Notes: a model not told the origin generated them from the sequence alone. 64,000 nt of DNA from Sphingomicrobium lutaoense (GCF_014195685.1 NZ_JACICF010000001.1:691317-755316), one strand, 5' to 3'; positions 1-11,404 are shown, counted from the stretch's first letter. Program-made: numbers and translations.

Positions 1-2
1 CC

Positions 3-2591
3 CGCGTGCCCTCGGCTCCGCTGGTGCCGCATAACGACCCCACGCTGATGTTCGTCAACGCGGGGATGGTGCCGTTCAAGAATGTCTTCACGGGACTGGA
101 AACGCGCGACTATTCGACCGCGACCTCGAGCCAGAAATGCGTTCGGGCGGGGGGCAAGCATAACGACCTCGACAATGTCGGTTACACCGCGCGTCACCAC
201 ACCTTTTTCGAGATGCTCGGCAATTTCTCCTTCGGCGACTATTTCAAGGAGCAGGCGATCCACCATGCATGGACCCTACTGACCAAGGAATGGGGGCTTC
301 CTGCCGAGAAACTGACGGCCACCGTCTATCATACCGACGACGAGGCCTTTGACCTGTGGCGCAAGATTTCGGGGCTGCCCGAAGAGCGGATCATCCGCAT
401 CGCGACCAAGGACAATTTCTGGGCCATGGGTGCCGACGGGCCGTGCGGGCCGTGCAGCGAAATCTTCTACGATCATGGCGAGCAGATCGAAGGCGGGCCG
501 CCGGGTAGCCCGAACGAGGAAGGCGACCGTTTCGTCGAGATCTGGAACCTCGTCTTCATGCAGTTCACGCAGGAAAATGACGAAATCGTCGGCGACCTTC
601 CCAAGCCCTCGATCGATACCGGCATGGGACTGGAGCGCATCGCGGCGGTAATGCAGGGCGTCCATGACAATTATGACACCGACCAGTTCAAAGCACTGAT
701 CGCGGCGTCGGAGGAACTGACCAAGACCCGGGCCGAAGGCGAGAGCCAGGCGAGCCACCGCGTCATTGCCGACCATCTGCGTTCGGCGAGTTTCCTTGTT
801 GCAGATGGCGTGCTGCCCGCCAACGAGGGGCGCGGCTATGTGCTTCGCCGGATCATGCGCCGCGCGATGCGCCATGCACATTTGCTGGGCGCCGAGGAGC
901 CGTTGATGCATCGCCTGGTGCCCGAACTGGTGAGCGAAATGGGCGGGGCCTATCCCGAACTGGTGCGCGCGCAGCCCGCGATCGAGCAGGCGCTCCAGCA
1001 GGAAGAGACGCGCTTTCGCCGGACGCTCGCCAACGGGCTCAAGCTGCTCGACGAAGCGACGCAGGGCATGGGCGAGGGCGATGCTCTGCCGGGTGAAACG
1101 GCCTTCAAGCTTTACGACACCTACGGTTTTCCGTTCGATCTGACCGAAGATGCGCTGCGCCGCGAGGGCATGAGCGTCGATCGCGAAGGCTTCGATGCCG
1201 CGATGGCCAAGCAGAAAGCGGCGGCGCGCGCGGCCTGGAAGGGGTCGGGCGAGCAGGCGTCGGACGAACTGTGGTTCGACATTGCCGATGAAGTCGGCGC
1301 GACCGAATTCACGGGCTATGCGAGCCATGAAGGCGAAGGCATGGTCCAGGCGATCGTCAAGGACGGCAGCCGGGTCGAGGAAGCCGGGGAAGGCGAGGAA
1401 GTGATCCTCATCCTCAACCAGACGCCTTTCTATGGCGAGAGCGGCGGGCAGGTCGGCGATGCTGGGACGCTGTCGACGCCGTCGGGCGTGAAAGTCAAAG
1501 TGAGCGATACGGCCAAGCCGCTGGGCAAGCTCCATGCGCTTCATGGAAAGGTCGAGAAGGGCAGCGTCCGCAAGGGCGATACGCTGCATCAGCAAGTCGA
1601 TGCCGAGCGGCGCGACAAGGTGCGAGCCAACCATAGCGCGACACATCTCCTCCATGCCGCGCTCCGCAACCAGCTGGGCGAGCATGTCACCCAGAAGGGG
1701 AGCCTCGTCGCGCCCGATCGTCTGCGGTTCGATTTTTCGCATCCCAATGCGCTCACGGCGGAAGAAATTGCCGCGATCGAGCGCGAGGTGAACGAGGAAA
1801 TCCGTGCCAACGAAGCGGTCGGCACCCAGTTGATGACGCCCGACGATGCGGTGGCAGCGGGCGCGCTGGCACTGTTCGGCGAGAAATATGGCGACGAGGT
1901 TCGCGTGCTCTCGATGGGACGCAAGAGCGAGCGGCATTATTCGGTCGAACTGTGCGGCGGCACCCATGTCCGCGCGACCGGCGATATCCAGCTGTTCAAG
2001 ATCATTTCGGAAAGCGCGGTTTCCTCGGGCGTGCGGCGTCTCGAGGCGCTGACCGGCGAAGCTGCCCGGCAATGGCTGATAGACCGCGACAACAAGCTGC
2101 GCGACGCGGCGGCCAGCCTCAAGGCGGCGCCCGACGAAGTACCGGCGCGGATCGCCGCGCTGGTCGAGGAGCGCAAGCGGCTCGAGCGCGAACTGGCAGA
2201 TGCCAAGAAGGCGCTGGCGATGGGTGGCGGCAGCGCGCAGGCGGCCGGTCCCGAGGATGTCGGCGGCAAGGCCTTTGTCGGCAAGGTGGTCGAAGGGCTG
2301 GAGCCCAAGGCGCTGCGTCCCACCATCGACGAGATGAAGGGGCAGCTCGGTTCGGGCGTGGCCGCGATCATCGCGGTCAATCACGGCCGCGCCAGCGTCG
2401 CGGTGGGCGTGACCGACGATCTGTCGGGCGACGTGAGCGCGGTGGACCTGGTGCGGGCCGCGGTCGAGACGCTGGGGGGCAAGGGCGGCGGTGGCCGTCC
2501 CGACATGGCGCAGGGCGGCGGTCCCGACGGCGACAAGGCCGAAGCGGCGCTCGATGCGGTGAAGGACGCATTGCAGCGGGTTTCGGCTTGA
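3..2591 (+). CDS. alaS: Alanine--tRNA ligase (5' end outside window)
   Basis: Charges tRNA-Ala with alanine in the cytoplasm and edits mischarged tRNA. The reading frame is open from the window edge. The visible part starts [20 protein letters not shown], which in this family lies roughly 20 residues after the start, so only a short N-terminal piece is missing. Class II core motifs ([17 protein letters not shown]) come first, then the editing domain with [12 protein letters not shown] and the later CGGTHV zinc/editing motif, and finally the glycine-rich C-Ala tail ([16 protein letters not shown]). The stop overlaps the proposed TTG start of the downstream methyltransferase gene. Identity is not in doubt. 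Confidence 0.98.
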   Translation, partial: RVPSAPLVPHNDPTLMFVNAGMVPFKNVFTGLETRDYSTATSSQKCVRAGGKHNDLDNVGYTARHHTFFEMLGNFSFGDYFKEQAIHHAWTLLTKEWGLPAEKLTATVYHTDDEAFDLWRKISGLPEERIIRIATKDNFWAMGADGPCGPCSEIFYDHGEQIEGGPPGSPNEEGDRFVEIWNLVFMQFTQENDEIVGDLPKPSIDTGMGLERIAAVMQGVHDNYDTDQFKALIAASEELTKTRAEGESQASHRVIADHLRSASFLVADGVLPANEGRGYVLRRIMRRAMRHAHLLGAEEPLMHRLVPELVSEMGGAYPELVRAQPAIEQALQQEETRFRRTLANGLKLLDEATQGMGEGDALPGETAFKLYDTYGFPFDLTEDALRREGMSVDREGFDAAMAKQKAAARAAWKGSGEQASDELWFDIADEVGATEFTGYASHEGEGMVQAIVKDGSRVEEAGEGEEVILILNQTPFYGESGGQVGDAGTLSTPSGVKVKVSDTAKPLGKLHALHGKVEKGSVRKGDTLHQQVDAERRDKVRANHSATHLLHAALRNQLGEHVTQKGSLVAPDRLRFDFSHPNALTAEEIAAIEREVNEEIRANEAVGTQLMTPDDAVAAGALALFGEKYGDEVRVLSMGRKSERHYSVELCGGTHVRATGDIQLFKIISESAVSSGVRRLEALTGEAARQWLIDRDNKLRDAAASLKAAPDEVPARIAALVEERKRLERELADAKKALAMGGGSAQAAGPEDVGGKAFVGKVVEGLEPKALRPTIDEMKGQLGSGVAAIIAVNHGRASVAVGVTDDLSGDVSAVDLVRAAVETLGGKGGGGRPDMAQGGGPDGDKAEAALDAVKDALQRVSA

Positions 2592-3766
2592 CCCCCGGAG
2601 CACGCATACAGGCCGCGATTGAAATTCTCGACGAGGTGATCGCTTCGGCACGGGACAATGGCCCGCCCGCCGATGCCATCGTCCGGCGCTATTTCAAGGC
2701 GCGCCGCTATGCCGGGTCGAAGGACCGGCGCGCGGTGCGCGAACTGGTCTTCGCGGCGATCCGGCGAAGCGGGAGCCTTCCCGACAATGGCCGGACGGCG
2801 ATGCTCGGGCTTGCCGCGGACGATGCGGAAATCGCGGCGCTGTTCACTGGCGAAGGCCATGCCCCGGCGGCAATCGGAGCGGAGGAATCGGCCGCGCCGC
2901 GCCAGCTCATCCCCGATGCCATCGCTGCCGAACTGTCGCCTCTAGTCAGCGAAGCCGAATGGCCCGCGCTGCTCGAACGGGCACCGCTTGACCTGCGGGT
3001 GCACGCCACGCGGACGCGGCGTGACGCAATGCTCAAGGCCATCCCCGAGGCCGAGCCCACGCCGATCAGTTCTCTTGGCCTGCGCTTGCCTGCCGAAAGC
3101 CGGATCGACAGCCATCCCGCCTATCGCGATGGTCTTGTCGAGGTGCAGGACGAAGCCAGCCAGATCGTGATCCAGGCCTGTCAGCCCGAAGCAGGGATGC
3201 TGATCGTCGACCTGTGCGCCGGCGCGGGCGGCAAGAGCCTTGCGCTTGCCGCGCAGGCGCCGAGCGCACGGATCGTCGCGAGCGACACCAATCGGGCGCG
3301 CTTGTCGCAGCTTCCCGCGCGCGCCGAGCGGGCCCGCAGCGGGAATATCGAGACGCGGCTGCTCGACATGCCGCGGGAAGCCGAGCAGCTGGCCGATCTC
3401 GAAGTGCAAGCGGACCTGGTGCTGGTCGATGCGCCGTGTAGCGGATCGGGGACCTGGCGGCGCAATCCCGAGGGGCGCTGGCGGCTCACCCCCGAGCGGC
3501 TCGACCGACTGGTCGAAACGCAGGGACGGCTGATCGATCTGGCGGTGCCGCTCCTCAAGCCCGGCGCTAGACTGGTCTATGCGGTCTGTTCGATCCTCGA
3601 GAAGGAAGGCAGCGGGCAGATTGAGCAAGCGGCAAGCCGCTATTCACAATTGTCATGGCAGGATGAGATGAACGTCGGACGCAAGGCAGGGAAGGGAAGG
3701 CTGCTGACTCCGGGCCATGACGGCACGGACGGCTTTTTCTTCGCCGCTGCGCGAAAAACATGCTAA
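2588..3766 (+). CDS. RsmB/NOP-family rRNA (cytosine-C5) methyltransferase
   Basis: Predicted SAM-dependent 5-methylcytosine RNA methyltransferase, about 392 residues. The SAM-binding motif [10 protein letters not shown] is followed by the catalytic motif [14 protein letters not shown] (nucleophile region Cys284) and the second conserved cysteine in YAVCS (Cys334), the two-cysteine arrangement of the Sun/RsmB/NOP2 family. The N-terminal part is a divergent RNA-binding region. The frame is open far upstream, but that part is a shadow of alaS. The TTG at 2588 overlaps the alaS stop (TTGA) and gives a sensible N-terminus, so I chose it. The exact target base cannot be read from sequence. Confidence 0.88.
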   Translation: MTPGARIQAAIEILDEVIASARDNGPPADAIVRRYFKARRYAGSKDRRAVRELVFAAIRRSGSLPDNGRTAMLGLAADDAEIAALFTGEGHAPAAIGAEESAAPRQLIPDAIAAELSPLVSEAEWPALLERAPLDLRVHATRTRRDAMLKAIPEAEPTPISSLGLRLPAESRIDSHPAYRDGLVEVQDEASQIVIQACQPEAGMLIVDLCAGAGGKSLALAAQAPSARIVASDTNRARLSQLPARAERARSGNIETRLLDMPREAEQLADLEVQADLVLVDAPCSGSGTWRRNPEGRWRLTPERLDRLVETQGRLIDLAVPLLKPGARLVYAVCSILEKEGSGQIEQAASRYSQLSWQDEMNVGRKAGKGRLLTPGHDGTDGFFFAAARKTC

Positions 3767-3792
3767 CTGACGGAAAAATACTGGAGATTTTC

Positions 3793-4281
3793 ATGCGTAT
3801 CAGCCCGCTCTTCCTCGCGCTCGGCGTTGCGGCCTCGACCATCGCGGTGCCGGGCATCGCGCAGCGTCCGGCCGTCGATCCCGCGTCGGCGGCGCTGGTC
3901 GCCAAGGCCGAAAGCCAGCTGGAAGCCGGCGACCTCGTCGCGGCCGACGATACGCTCGAAGCCGCGCTGGTCCTCGATCCCAAGAATGTCGGGGCCTTTG
4001 TCGCCATGGCCAAGGTGGCCGTGAAGCAGCAGCTCTACGGCCAGGCGATCGCCTTTGGACGCAAGGCACTCACCATCGATCCGTCGAACCGCGAAGCGCT
4101 TGCGGTGCAGGGCGAGGCGATGGTGCAGCTGGGCGCGCTCGAGCGGGCGCGCAAGAATCTCGCGCAGCTTGGCCGCCTCTGCCCCGATGGCTGCGCCGAA
4201 CAGGCCCGCCTGGCGGCGCTGATCGAGCGTGGGCCGATGCTGGCCGCCAAGACCAACGAAGTGGAAGCCAAGGCCAATTAG
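3793..4281 (+). CDS. Secreted tetratricopeptide-repeat protein
   Basis: About 162 residues. An N-terminal signal peptide ([24 protein letters not shown]) is followed by two to three TPR-like helical repeats, for example the segments ending ALVLDPKN and ALTIDPSN. The signal peptide argues for the ATG at 3793 over an in-frame upstream TTG/ATG near 3760. It probably acts as a periplasmic or envelope scaffold; no catalytic residues are visible. The gene ends convergently with rsmA, the two stop codons overlapping by four bases. Specific function unknown. Confidence 0.75.
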   Translation: MRISPLFLALGVAASTIAVPGIAQRPAVDPASAALVAKAESQLEAGDLVAADDTLEAALVLDPKNVGAFVAMAKVAVKQQLYGQAIAFGRKALTIDPSNREALAVQGEAMVQLGALERARKNLAQLGRLCPDGCAEQARLAALIERGPMLAAKTNEVEAKAN

Positions 4282-5105
4282 GCCCGGCGCTCGTCCATCA
4301 GGCGGGCGAGATTGACGAAATCTTCGACCGACAGCGTTTCCGCGCGCCGCGTGGGATCGACGCCGAGCCGTTCGAGCGCTTCCAAGGCGCCTGCCACTGA
4401 CTTGAGGCTTTGCCGGAGCATCTTGCGCCTTTGGCCGAAAGCCGCGGCGGTGAGCCGCGAGAGCGTCGCCGCCGACACGCCTTCGGGCGCTTCCCTGGGC
4501 ACGACATGGATGACTGCCGATTCCACCTTGGGGGGCGGAACGAAGGCCGAGCGGCTGACCTTCATCGCGATGCGGGGGATCGAGCGCCACTGGGCAAGCA
4601 CCGCGAGGCGGCCATAGGCGCTGGTGCCGGGCTTTGCGACGATGCGCATTGCCACTTCGCGCTGGAACATCAGGGTGAGCGACGACCAGAAGGGCGACCA
4701 TTCATCGCCGTCGAGCCAGCCCGTGAACAGCGCCGTTCCGACATTGTAGGGAAGGTTGGAGACGATGTGCAGCTCGCCATCGGTGATGCCGGATGCGTCC
4801 ACTTCCAGGGCGTCGCCCTCGATCACCTCGAGCCGGTCGCCATATTCTTCTTTGAGTTCGGCCAGCACGGGTATGCAACGCGCATCGCGCTCGACCGCGA
4901 CCACCTTTGCGCCGGTGTCGAGGAGGGCGCGGGTAAGGCCGCCGGGGCCGGGTCCAACTTCGAAAACGGTGCTACCTTCGAGCGTGCCTGGAATCGCCGC
5001 GATGCGCGCGAGAAGCTGTCGGTCGAGGATGAAATTCTGCCCGAGCGACTTGGACGCCGACAGGCCGTGGCGGGCGATGACCTCGCGCAGCGGCTCGACG
5101 CTCAC
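4278..5105 (-). CDS. rsmA: 16S rRNA (adenine1518/1519-N6) dimethyltransferase
   Basis: RsmA/KsgA dimethylates two adjacent adenines in the 3' hairpin of 16S rRNA during 30S maturation. The 275-residue protein shows the family landmarks: SLGQNFILD near the N-terminus, the SAM site [19 protein letters not shown] at the acidic ribose-binding position, and the catalytic NLPYN motif. Its start overlaps the pdxA stop by four bases, so it is the last gene of the lptD-surA-pdxA-rsmA group, an order conserved in many proteobacteria. Confidence 0.97.
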   Translation of the reverse strand: MSVEPLREVIARHGLSASKSLGQNFILDRQLLARIAAIPGTLEGSTVFEVGPGPGGLTRALLDTGAKVVAVERDARCIPVLAELKEEYGDRLEVIEGDALEVDASGITDGELHIVSNLPYNVGTALFTGWLDGDEWSPFWSSLTLMFQREVAMRIVAKPGTSAYGRLAVLAQWRSIPRIAMKVSRSAFVPPPKVESAVIHVVPREAPEGVSAATLSRLTAAAFGQRRKMLRQSLKSVAGALEALERLGVDPTRRAETLSVEDFVNLARLMDERRA

Positions 5106-6133
5106 CGTCCGATCGCCATGCCGGTCCGGCCCTGCGCCGCGAGATCGCGCCGCCGCGTCGCGGCGTTCACTGCATAATGGATCGCTTCGCCCATCGCGGT
5201 CGGGCGGGCGCGGTTGGTGCCTGCGATGTCGAAGGCGGTGCCATGATCGGGCGATGTGCGCACGATCGGCAAGCCTAGCGTGATGTTGACGCCTTCATCG
5301 AAATGGAGCGCCTTCAGGGGAATGAGCGCCTGGTCGTGATACATGGCGAGTGCGGCGTCGTAACGCTGGCGCGCGGCGTCGTGGAACATGGTGTCGGCGG
5401 GGTGGGGGCCGCTTACCTGCCAGCCTTCTTCGCGGAGCGTCTCGACCGCCGGAACGATCATTTCCTCATCCTCATGACCGAGTTCGCCATTCTCGCCCGC
5501 ATGGGGGTTGAGGCCGCTGACCGCCAGGCGCGGATTCTCGATCCCGAAATTGCGGATAAGGCCGCGCAGCGCCGCCCGGCCGCGCGCAGCGATCAGGTCG
5601 GTCGAGAGTGCCGATGGCACACTGGATAGCGGGATGTGCGTGGTGACCGGTACGCAGCGCAGCGTCGGCCCGGCGAGCATCATCGCGACATTGCCGCTCG
5701 CCACACCGCAGCGCTCGGCGATGAATTCGGTCTGGCCCGGATGAGTGAAGCCGACATGGTAAAGATGGCTTTTGGAGACGGGGCCGGTCACCACTGCGCC
5801 CGCCGAACCCGAACGGGCAAGGCCGACCGCCAGTTCGAGCGCGTGCAGGGCGCAGCGCGCGCCCTCGTTCGAGGGCTGGCCGGGCGGGGGGAGCGCCTCG
5901 GCGTCGATCGCGAGCACCGGAAGCGCCTGCTCGAACTTTTCGATCGCTTCCTCGGGATCGTCCACCACCACCAGCGGCACGTCGCTGACCTGCGAGATCG
6001 AGCGCGGATCGCCGACCGCGACGAAGGGCGGCAAGCGCATTTCGGCGCGGGCCTGCCAGCATTTGGCAGTGACCTCCGGGCCGATCCCCGCGGGATCCCC
6101 CAGAGATACTGCCAGCGGCAGGGCTGCCGTCAC
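5102..6133 (-). CDS. pdxA: 4-hydroxythreonine-4-phosphate dehydrogenase
   Basis: Catalyses the NAD-dependent oxidation of 4-phosphohydroxy-threonine in DXP-dependent pyridoxal phosphate synthesis. The 343-residue protein begins [17 protein letters not shown], the hallmark N-terminal motif, and carries TGPVSKSHL, the metal/substrate histidine region [22 protein letters not shown] and [14 protein letters not shown], all diagnostic of PdxA. It starts 12 bases after the surA stop and overlaps rsmA by four, consistent with one transcript. Confidence 0.97.
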   Translation of the reverse strand: MTAALPLAVSLGDPAGIGPEVTAKCWQARAEMRLPPFVAVGDPRSISQVSDVPLVVVDDPEEAIEKFEQALPVLAIDAEALPPPGQPSNEGARCALHALELAVGLARSGSAGAVVTGPVSKSHLYHVGFTHPGQTEFIAERCGVASGNVAMMLAGPTLRCVPVTTHIPLSSVPSALSTDLIAARGRAALRGLIRNFGIENPRLAVSGLNPHAGENGELGHEDEEMIVPAVETLREEGWQVSGPHPADTMFHDAARQRYDAALAMYHDQALIPLKALHFDEGVNITLGLPIVRTSPDHGTAFDIAGTNRARPTAMGEAIHYAVNAATRRRDLAAQGRTGMAIGR

Positions 6134-6145
6134 CGCCAGCCCGTC

Positions 6146-7492
6146 CTAGCGGAAGTCGATGATGGCGTCGCGGCGAAGGTCGCGCAGATAACGGCGGGCG
6201 CGGCTGTTGACGCGCTGTTCGTTCATCTGGCCATAGACCTGGTCGAAGGACGGCAGGCCGGGATTTTCCTCGTCGCGGCCGCAGATCACCAGCACCCGCA
6301 CGCCATCGCTCAGCGAGCCGAAGGGCTGGGTGGCCTGGCCCACCTGCATCGGGAGCATCATCTGCTCGAGCGCGGGGGGGAGATCGCGAAGGCGAACGCC
6401 GTCGGAGCTAACGACTTCGCCGCCGAATTCATTGGCGATGCGATCGGCGCCGCCGCAGCCGCCGATATTGGCAGCCGCCTTGGCGAAGGCTTCGACACGG
6501 GGAACGGCCTGCGCTTCGGTGGTGCCTTGCGGGAAGGTAATCGACACCTGCTTGAGGCTGAGCACCGCGTTGCGCGGATCGGCAGTGAGGATGGTCCGTG
6601 AATCCTGCACGGCGACGATCGAATAGCCGCCGGGCAGCGCGATCGGCACGCTCACCGCGCCGGGGCGCAGGTTGCGCACTGCTTCGGCAAGCTGCGGCGG
6701 AAGCTGTTCGGGGCGCACCCAGCCGAGATCGCCGCCGACCGCGGCGGTCGACGCCTCGGAGAATTGGCGGGCATAGGCCTGGAAGCTGCCGCCCTGCGAC
6801 AATTGTTCGAGGATCTGCTCGGCGTTGGCGCGCACCTGCGCATCATTGGCGGGCGTGGCCGACAGGAAAATCTCGGCGACGCGATATTCGGTGGTGCCCT
6901 TCGAGGCTTCGAGCCGGTCGATAACCGCCTGCACCTCTTCGTCGCCAACCGACACGAAGCTTTCGATCTTGGCCTGCTTCAGACGCTGCCATGCCATTTC
7001 GCCATGAACCTGGCGGCGGATCGAGCGCAGCGAGCTGCCGTTTTCACGCAGCAGTTCGCCCAATTGGTCGGTGGTGCGGTTGTTGCGCTGCGCGACCTGT
7101 TCGAGCGTCTGGTCGATCTCGGCGTCGGTAATCTCGATTTCCTCGGCGCGCGCGGCCTGGATCTGCAGCGTCTCGTCGATGAGATTGCGCAGCACCTGCT
7201 GGCGCAGCTGGACGAGCTGTTCGCCCGTCACTTCGTTGTTCGAGGAAATCATCACCAGCGCGAGGCGATGTTCGACGTCGGTCTGGGTGATGACCTCGCC
7301 GTTGATGATCGCGGTGGCCTTCACCACGGGGGGCAGGGCCTGGCCATAGACGACCGGATTGTCGGGAAGGTTGAGCGTTCCCGCGCTGTTGAAACGGTCA
7401 TTCTGGCCCTGCATCGCGGCACCGGCGGTCGCCGCCAGCATCGCTGCGACCATTCCTGCACCGGCGCGCCGGCCCAAACTACTGAATTTCAT
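6146..7492 (-). CDS. surA: Periplasmic chaperone / peptidylprolyl isomerase SurA
   Basis: Periplasmic folding factor that escorts outer-membrane beta-barrel proteins to the BAM complex. About 448 residues: a cleavable N-terminal signal, then a SurA N-terminal chaperone domain (VVKATAIINGEVITQTDVEHR, here with LRNLIDETLQIQ). One clear parvulin domain follows, marked by the YRVAEIFLSA...GGDLGW pattern, and then a more degenerate second one. I chose the ATG at 7492 because the signal sequence MKFSSLGRRAGAGM begins there; an in-frame ATG lies five codons upstream. Its place between lptD and pdxA fits its role in LptD assembly. Confidence 0.93.
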   Translation of the reverse strand: MKFSSLGRRAGAGMVAAMLAATAGAAMQGQNDRFNSAGTLNLPDNPVVYGQALPPVVKATAIINGEVITQTDVEHRLALVMISSNNEVTGEQLVQLRQQVLRNLIDETLQIQAARAEEIEITDAEIDQTLEQVAQRNNRTTDQLGELLRENGSSLRSIRRQVHGEMAWQRLKQAKIESFVSVGDEEVQAVIDRLEASKGTTEYRVAEIFLSATPANDAQVRANAEQILEQLSQGGSFQAYARQFSEASTAAVGGDLGWVRPEQLPPQLAEAVRNLRPGAVSVPIALPGGYSIVAVQDSRTILTADPRNAVLSLKQVSITFPQGTTEAQAVPRVEAFAKAAANIGGCGGADRIANEFGGEVVSSDGVRLRDLPPALEQMMLPMQVGQATQPFGSLSDGVRVLVICGRDEENPGLPSFDQVYGQMNEQRVNSRARRYLRDLRRDAIIDFR

Positions 7493-7548
7493 ACCCAAGT
7501 CCCTCAAATATTTTGCACTCTTGTGGACGGGCCAGCATGAACCCCCGC

Positions 7549-9786
7549 TTAGCGGCCCAGTCCTTTCAGATTGAATCTTATCTGGAATGTCGAACCCTTA
7601 GTAAAATCGCCGACCCGTTCATAGTCGCGTCGCCAGGAAAGCCCAACCTCGATGGTATCATCCTCATAGGTGACCCCGATACGGTGGCGCGCCGGTTCGA
7701 AACCGTCGGCGAGCGACAGGGGGTCTTCGTCGGCGCTGGTGAGGTCAAGCACGGTCGAGCCGAAGAGCGACCAGTAATCGGCGAACTTGACCCGTCCGGC
7801 AAGGCGTAATTCCTCCTTGTCGCGCAGATCCTCGAGCGCGGGGTCGATGTTGCGGTCGAGGCGCAGATAGCCGATCTGCGCGTAGGTCTCGATCGTGCCA
7901 AAGGTGAGGTCGAGTTCGTTGCGCCGCACCGCGACATTGTCCTTGTCGACGCGATAACGGTGCGTGAGGTCGATCAGCCGGCCGAAGCGCACGCGGGTGC
8001 GGCCCACGATGTCCGAGAAGCGACCGGTAAGGCCGGTTCCGTCGGGGAAAATGTCGGGCGAGCGGTTGATGCGGTAGCTTTGCCCGATGACGCTGCGGAC
8101 CGAGAAATTGGGGCGGTCGAGCAGCCATTCCATGCCGTAGGTGACGCGGCTGCCATCTTCCCACCGGTCATAGCCCGGGAAGCGGTTGAGCGCGAAAAGG
8201 TTGCTGTCCTCGAGGTCGATCGCCCGGGCATCCTCGTTGGGGATCGAGAGATTGGGGGTGGGCGGCGTGAGAACCAGTTGGACGCGCGGGATGAAGCGCT
8301 GCGTCCCGCCGAACGCCTCGCCGATGAGCGGCCAGCGCAGGTCCGCGGCGAGCGCGCCCACGCCGCGGAAATGCCAGCCTTCCTCGCCGCGATAGAAATC
8401 GACATCGGTAAGATGCACGTCATTGGTGCGATAGACATCGCCGCGCCCATAGGCCGTGAGCGTGAGTTCATGCCCGCCCTCGGTGAGGAGGCGGCGGTCC
8501 CAGCGGGCGCCCGCGAAGGCGCGCTGCGTGTCCTGGCCGTCGACGCGCAGGATGGCGAGGCTGTTGGCCTGCAATTCGACCCGTCCCCCCGCGACCGGAT
8601 CGTCGAGCCGCCAGCGCGCATCGATCGCGGGCAGGGCGACGGGGATGCGGTCCTGTACGTCATCGACGCGCAAGCCCTGGAAAGCCCAGCCTGCAATCGA
8701 GACATAGCTGTCGCTATCGATGCGTTCGGCCATGGCGAAGCTGCGCAGCCGGTCGTCGCGCGTGATGTCATAGCGGCGGGTGACGGTCTTGTCGGTGGCC
8801 AGCCGCGCCGATCCGGTGAGGCGCCAGTAGGGATCGAACTGGAAACGGCCGTTGGCTTCGAAATAGGCGCGGATATCGCGTTCGAGGACGGGGTTCGGGT
8901 CGTCCACGTCGGGATTGTCGATATCGCCATAGGTGACGAAAGCGCCGACCTGGTAGGCGCCGGTTTCGGTGAGGTGGCGATAGCGCGCCTCGACCGCGGG
9001 GATGCGGTCGGTGAAGAGCGTGGGCGAGACGGTGAGATCGCGGTTGCGCGCGAGCCGGAAATAATAGGGCAGGGTGAGTTCGAGGCCGTTGAGACGCGAA
9101 ATCTCGATGTCGGGAACGAGCGCGCCGGTCACGCCGCCCAATTCGCCGGGTTCACCAAAGCTGATCACGGGAAGAAGCGGGATATCAAGCCCGAAGACGT
9201 TGAGGCGGCCACCCGAGAAGCGCAGCCTGCCAGTATTTTCGTCGCGGGTGACGCGGGCCGCGGTGATTCGCCAGCTGGATCGGCCGCAGCCATCCTCGGT
9301 CGCGACCGAGCAGGGGGCATAGACCGCGTTGGTGAGGACGATCTGCCCGTCGCGGCGCTCGGCCCGTTCGGCGGCGATGCGCCCGCCGGTGTCGAGCGCG
9401 AGGAGCAGGCCTTCGGTGGTGCCCGCGCGCAATTGCTCGTCCAGTTCGACATTCTCGCCGATGATGCGGTCGCCCGAGGGCGTGAGTACCACGACCTGCC
9501 CGCGGGCGGTGACGATGCCTGCCTGGCGGTCCCAGACCAGTTCGTCGGCAGCGAGATAATATCCGTCGCGATTGGCGCGCACTCGTCCGCGCGCGATGAG
9601 CAGGTCGCTTTCCTCCTCGTAGATGACTTCGTCGGCGCTGAAGGCGATGGTTTCGTCCATCGTCGCTGCGGGCGGTTCGACGATCGGTGTTTCTTCCTGC
9701 GCCAGCGCGGCCTGGGGCAGCAGCAGTGCCAGCGCGCCAAAGCTCACGCTTGCCAGCCAGCGGGGGGAATGTGCAGCAGCGCTCAT
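7549..9786 (-). CDS. lptD: LPS-assembly outer membrane protein LptD
   Basis: Beta-barrel translocon that inserts lipopolysaccharide into the outer leaflet together with LptE. About 745 residues: an N-terminal signal peptide ending near ALAQEE, an OstA/LptA-like N-domain (FSADEVIYEEESDLLIARG, residues about 45-150), then a long LptD C-terminal barrel rich in alternating aromatic strands and ending in ...FQIRFNLKGLGR. The track start is a GTG followed directly by ATG; I use the ATG. It is the first gene of lptD-surA-pdxA-rsmA and divergent from pepA. Confidence 0.95.
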   Translation of the reverse strand: MSAAAHSPRWLASVSFGALALLLPQAALAQEETPIVEPPAATMDETIAFSADEVIYEEESDLLIARGRVRANRDGYYLAADELVWDRQAGIVTARGQVVVLTPSGDRIIGENVELDEQLRAGTTEGLLLALDTGGRIAAERAERRDGQIVLTNAVYAPCSVATEDGCGRSSWRITAARVTRDENTGRLRFSGGRLNVFGLDIPLLPVISFGEPGELGGVTGALVPDIEISRLNGLELTLPYYFRLARNRDLTVSPTLFTDRIPAVEARYRHLTETGAYQVGAFVTYGDIDNPDVDDPNPVLERDIRAYFEANGRFQFDPYWRLTGSARLATDKTVTRRYDITRDDRLRSFAMAERIDSDSYVSIAGWAFQGLRVDDVQDRIPVALPAIDARWRLDDPVAGGRVELQANSLAILRVDGQDTQRAFAGARWDRRLLTEGGHELTLTAYGRGDVYRTNDVHLTDVDFYRGEEGWHFRGVGALAADLRWPLIGEAFGGTQRFIPRVQLVLTPPTPNLSIPNEDARAIDLEDSNLFALNRFPGYDRWEDGSRVTYGMEWLLDRPNFSVRSVIGQSYRINRSPDIFPDGTGLTGRFSDIVGRTRVRFGRLIDLTHRYRVDKDNVAVRRNELDLTFGTIETYAQIGYLRLDRNIDPALEDLRDKEELRLAGRVKFADYWSLFGSTVLDLTSADEDPLSLADGFEPARHRIGVTYEDDTIEVGLSWRRDYERVGDFTKGSTFQIRFNLKGLGR

Positions 9787-9898
9787 CACAGGGGAAGCCT
9801 ATGTCAGCTTGTTTCGCGACGGGCAATCCGCCTTTGCCTTTTTGGGCCTCCCCGTCCTAAAGGGCGGGCAACCCATCTCAATTTCCAAAGGTGTTTCC

Positions 9899-11362
9899 AT
9901 GCAGATCCGTTTCGCCGACAATCGTCCCGCCGGAGATTTCGCGCTTGTCATTCCCGCCGCCGGGCAGGGCGATGACCGGCTCGAAAGCCTGGGAAGCGAC
10001 CTCGACATGGTAAAGGCCGCGATGCGGCGCCAGCGTTTCGAGGGCAAGGCGAAGAATGTCGCGACGGCATGGCTGGCGGGCGACAATGGCCGCCGCCTGC
10101 TGGTCATCGGTGAAGGCGATGGCGATGGCCTGGCCGCCGAAACGCTCGGTGCAACCGTGTCGGCGCAGCTTCTTACCAGCGGCGAGACCCATGCGGTGGT
10201 CGATCTCAAGGGCAGCGAATTCGATGCCGAGGCGGCGGCACGCCTCGCGCTCGGCGCGACGCTGCGGGCGTGGCGCTACGACCGTTATCGCACCAAGCTC
10301 AAGGACGAACAGAAGGTCACGCTGGTGTCGCTGACCATCGTCGGCGCTCCCGATGGAGCCGAGGCGCGGTGGAAGAATCATTATCAGGAAGTCGCCGCGG
10401 GCTGCGCGCTGACGCGCGAACTGGTGACCGAGCCCGCCAACGTCATCTATCCCGAGAGCTTCGTCGAGCGGGTGAAGCAGCATAACGAGGGGACGGGCCT
10501 CGAGATCTCGGTGCTCGACGAGAAGGAAATGGAAGAGCTCGGCATGGGCGCGCTGCTTGGCGTGGCGCAGGGTTCGGTGCGCAAGCCGCGCCTGCTCATC
10601 ATGAAGTGGATGGGCGGCAAGAACGGCGAGAAGCCCACGGTGCTGATCGGCAAGGGCGTGACCTTCGACACGGGCGGCATTTCGCTCAAGCCGCCGCTTG
10701 GCATGGAATCGATGAAGTGGGACATGGGCGGCGCCGGTGCGGTTTCGGGCGCGATGCGCGCGATCGCGGGGCGCAAGGCCAAGGCCAATGTCATCGGCAT
10801 CTGCGGGCTGGTCGAGAATATGCCTGACGGCAATGCCCAGCGTCCCGGCGATGTCGTGACCACGATGAGCGGCCAGACGGTCGAGGTCATCAACACCGAC
10901 GCCGAGGGCCGCCTCGTGCTGTGCGATGCGATGACCTATGCCCAGAAGGAATTTTCGCCCGAGCGGATGATCGACCTTGCCACCCTGACGGGCGCGATGG
11001 TGATCAGCCTCGGCCATGAGCATGCGGGCATCTTCTCCAACGACGACGATCTTGCCGAAGACCTCATCGAGGCAGGCAAGGAAAGCGGCGACAAATTGTG
11101 GCGCCAGCCGCTGGGCGAGGCCTATGACCGGCTGATCGACAGCCCGATCGCCGACATGAAGAATGTGGGTCCGCGCGAAGCGGGTTCGATCACTGCCGCG
11201 CAATATCTCCAGCGCTTCGTCGAGGACGGTGTGAAATGGGCGCATCTCGACATCGCGGGCATGGCCTGGTCGGACAAGGCCAAGACCACGTTCGACAAGG
11301 GCGCGACGGGCTATGGCGTTCGCCTGCTCGACCGCTTCGTCGAAGAAGAACTCGAGGGTTGA
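9899..11362 (+). CDS. pepA: Cytosolic leucyl aminopeptidase (M17)
   Basis: Dizinc/dimanganese exopeptidase that removes N-terminal residues from peptides. It has 487 residues with the M17 C-terminal catalytic domain: IGKGVTFDTGGISLKP supplies the metal-binding lysine and aspartate, and NTDAEGRLVLCDAM is the family signature with the catalytic residues nearby. The frame extends upstream through the divergent lptD region, but MQIRFADNRPAGDFALVIP at 9899 matches a normal family N-terminus. It is followed after about 40 bases by holC, a pairing common in proteobacteria. Confidence 0.96.
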   Translation: MQIRFADNRPAGDFALVIPAAGQGDDRLESLGSDLDMVKAAMRRQRFEGKAKNVATAWLAGDNGRRLLVIGEGDGDGLAAETLGATVSAQLLTSGETHAVVDLKGSEFDAEAAARLALGATLRAWRYDRYRTKLKDEQKVTLVSLTIVGAPDGAEARWKNHYQEVAAGCALTRELVTEPANVIYPESFVERVKQHNEGTGLEISVLDEKEMEELGMGALLGVAQGSVRKPRLLIMKWMGGKNGEKPTVLIGKGVTFDTGGISLKPPLGMESMKWDMGGAGAVSGAMRAIAGRKAKANVIGICGLVENMPDGNAQRPGDVVTTMSGQTVEVINTDAEGRLVLCDAMTYAQKEFSPERMIDLATLTGAMVISLGHEHAGIFSNDDDLAEDLIEAGKESGDKLWRQPLGEAYDRLIDSPIADMKNVGPREAGSITAAQYLQRFVEDGVKWAHLDIAGMAWSDKAKTTFDKGATGYGVRLLDRFVEEELEG

Positions 11363-11404
11363 GGAAATTGACCCTCATGGTCCCGTACCGGTCGCGATGA
11401 CGGC

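Noticed and set aside
276-2651. 791-codon open frame on the minus strand opposite alaS
   Set aside because: GC-rich codon use keeps antisense frames open; the sequence is low-complexity (many R, H, L) and no family resemblance is seen, whereas the plus strand is clear AlaRS.
9798-9826. TTGCCC/CATAGG promoter for lptD
   Set aside because: It would start transcription about five bases before the ATG with no room for a leader.
7960-9975. 671-codon open frame on the plus strand opposite lptD
   Set aside because: Antisense shadow of lptD; no recognisable domain.
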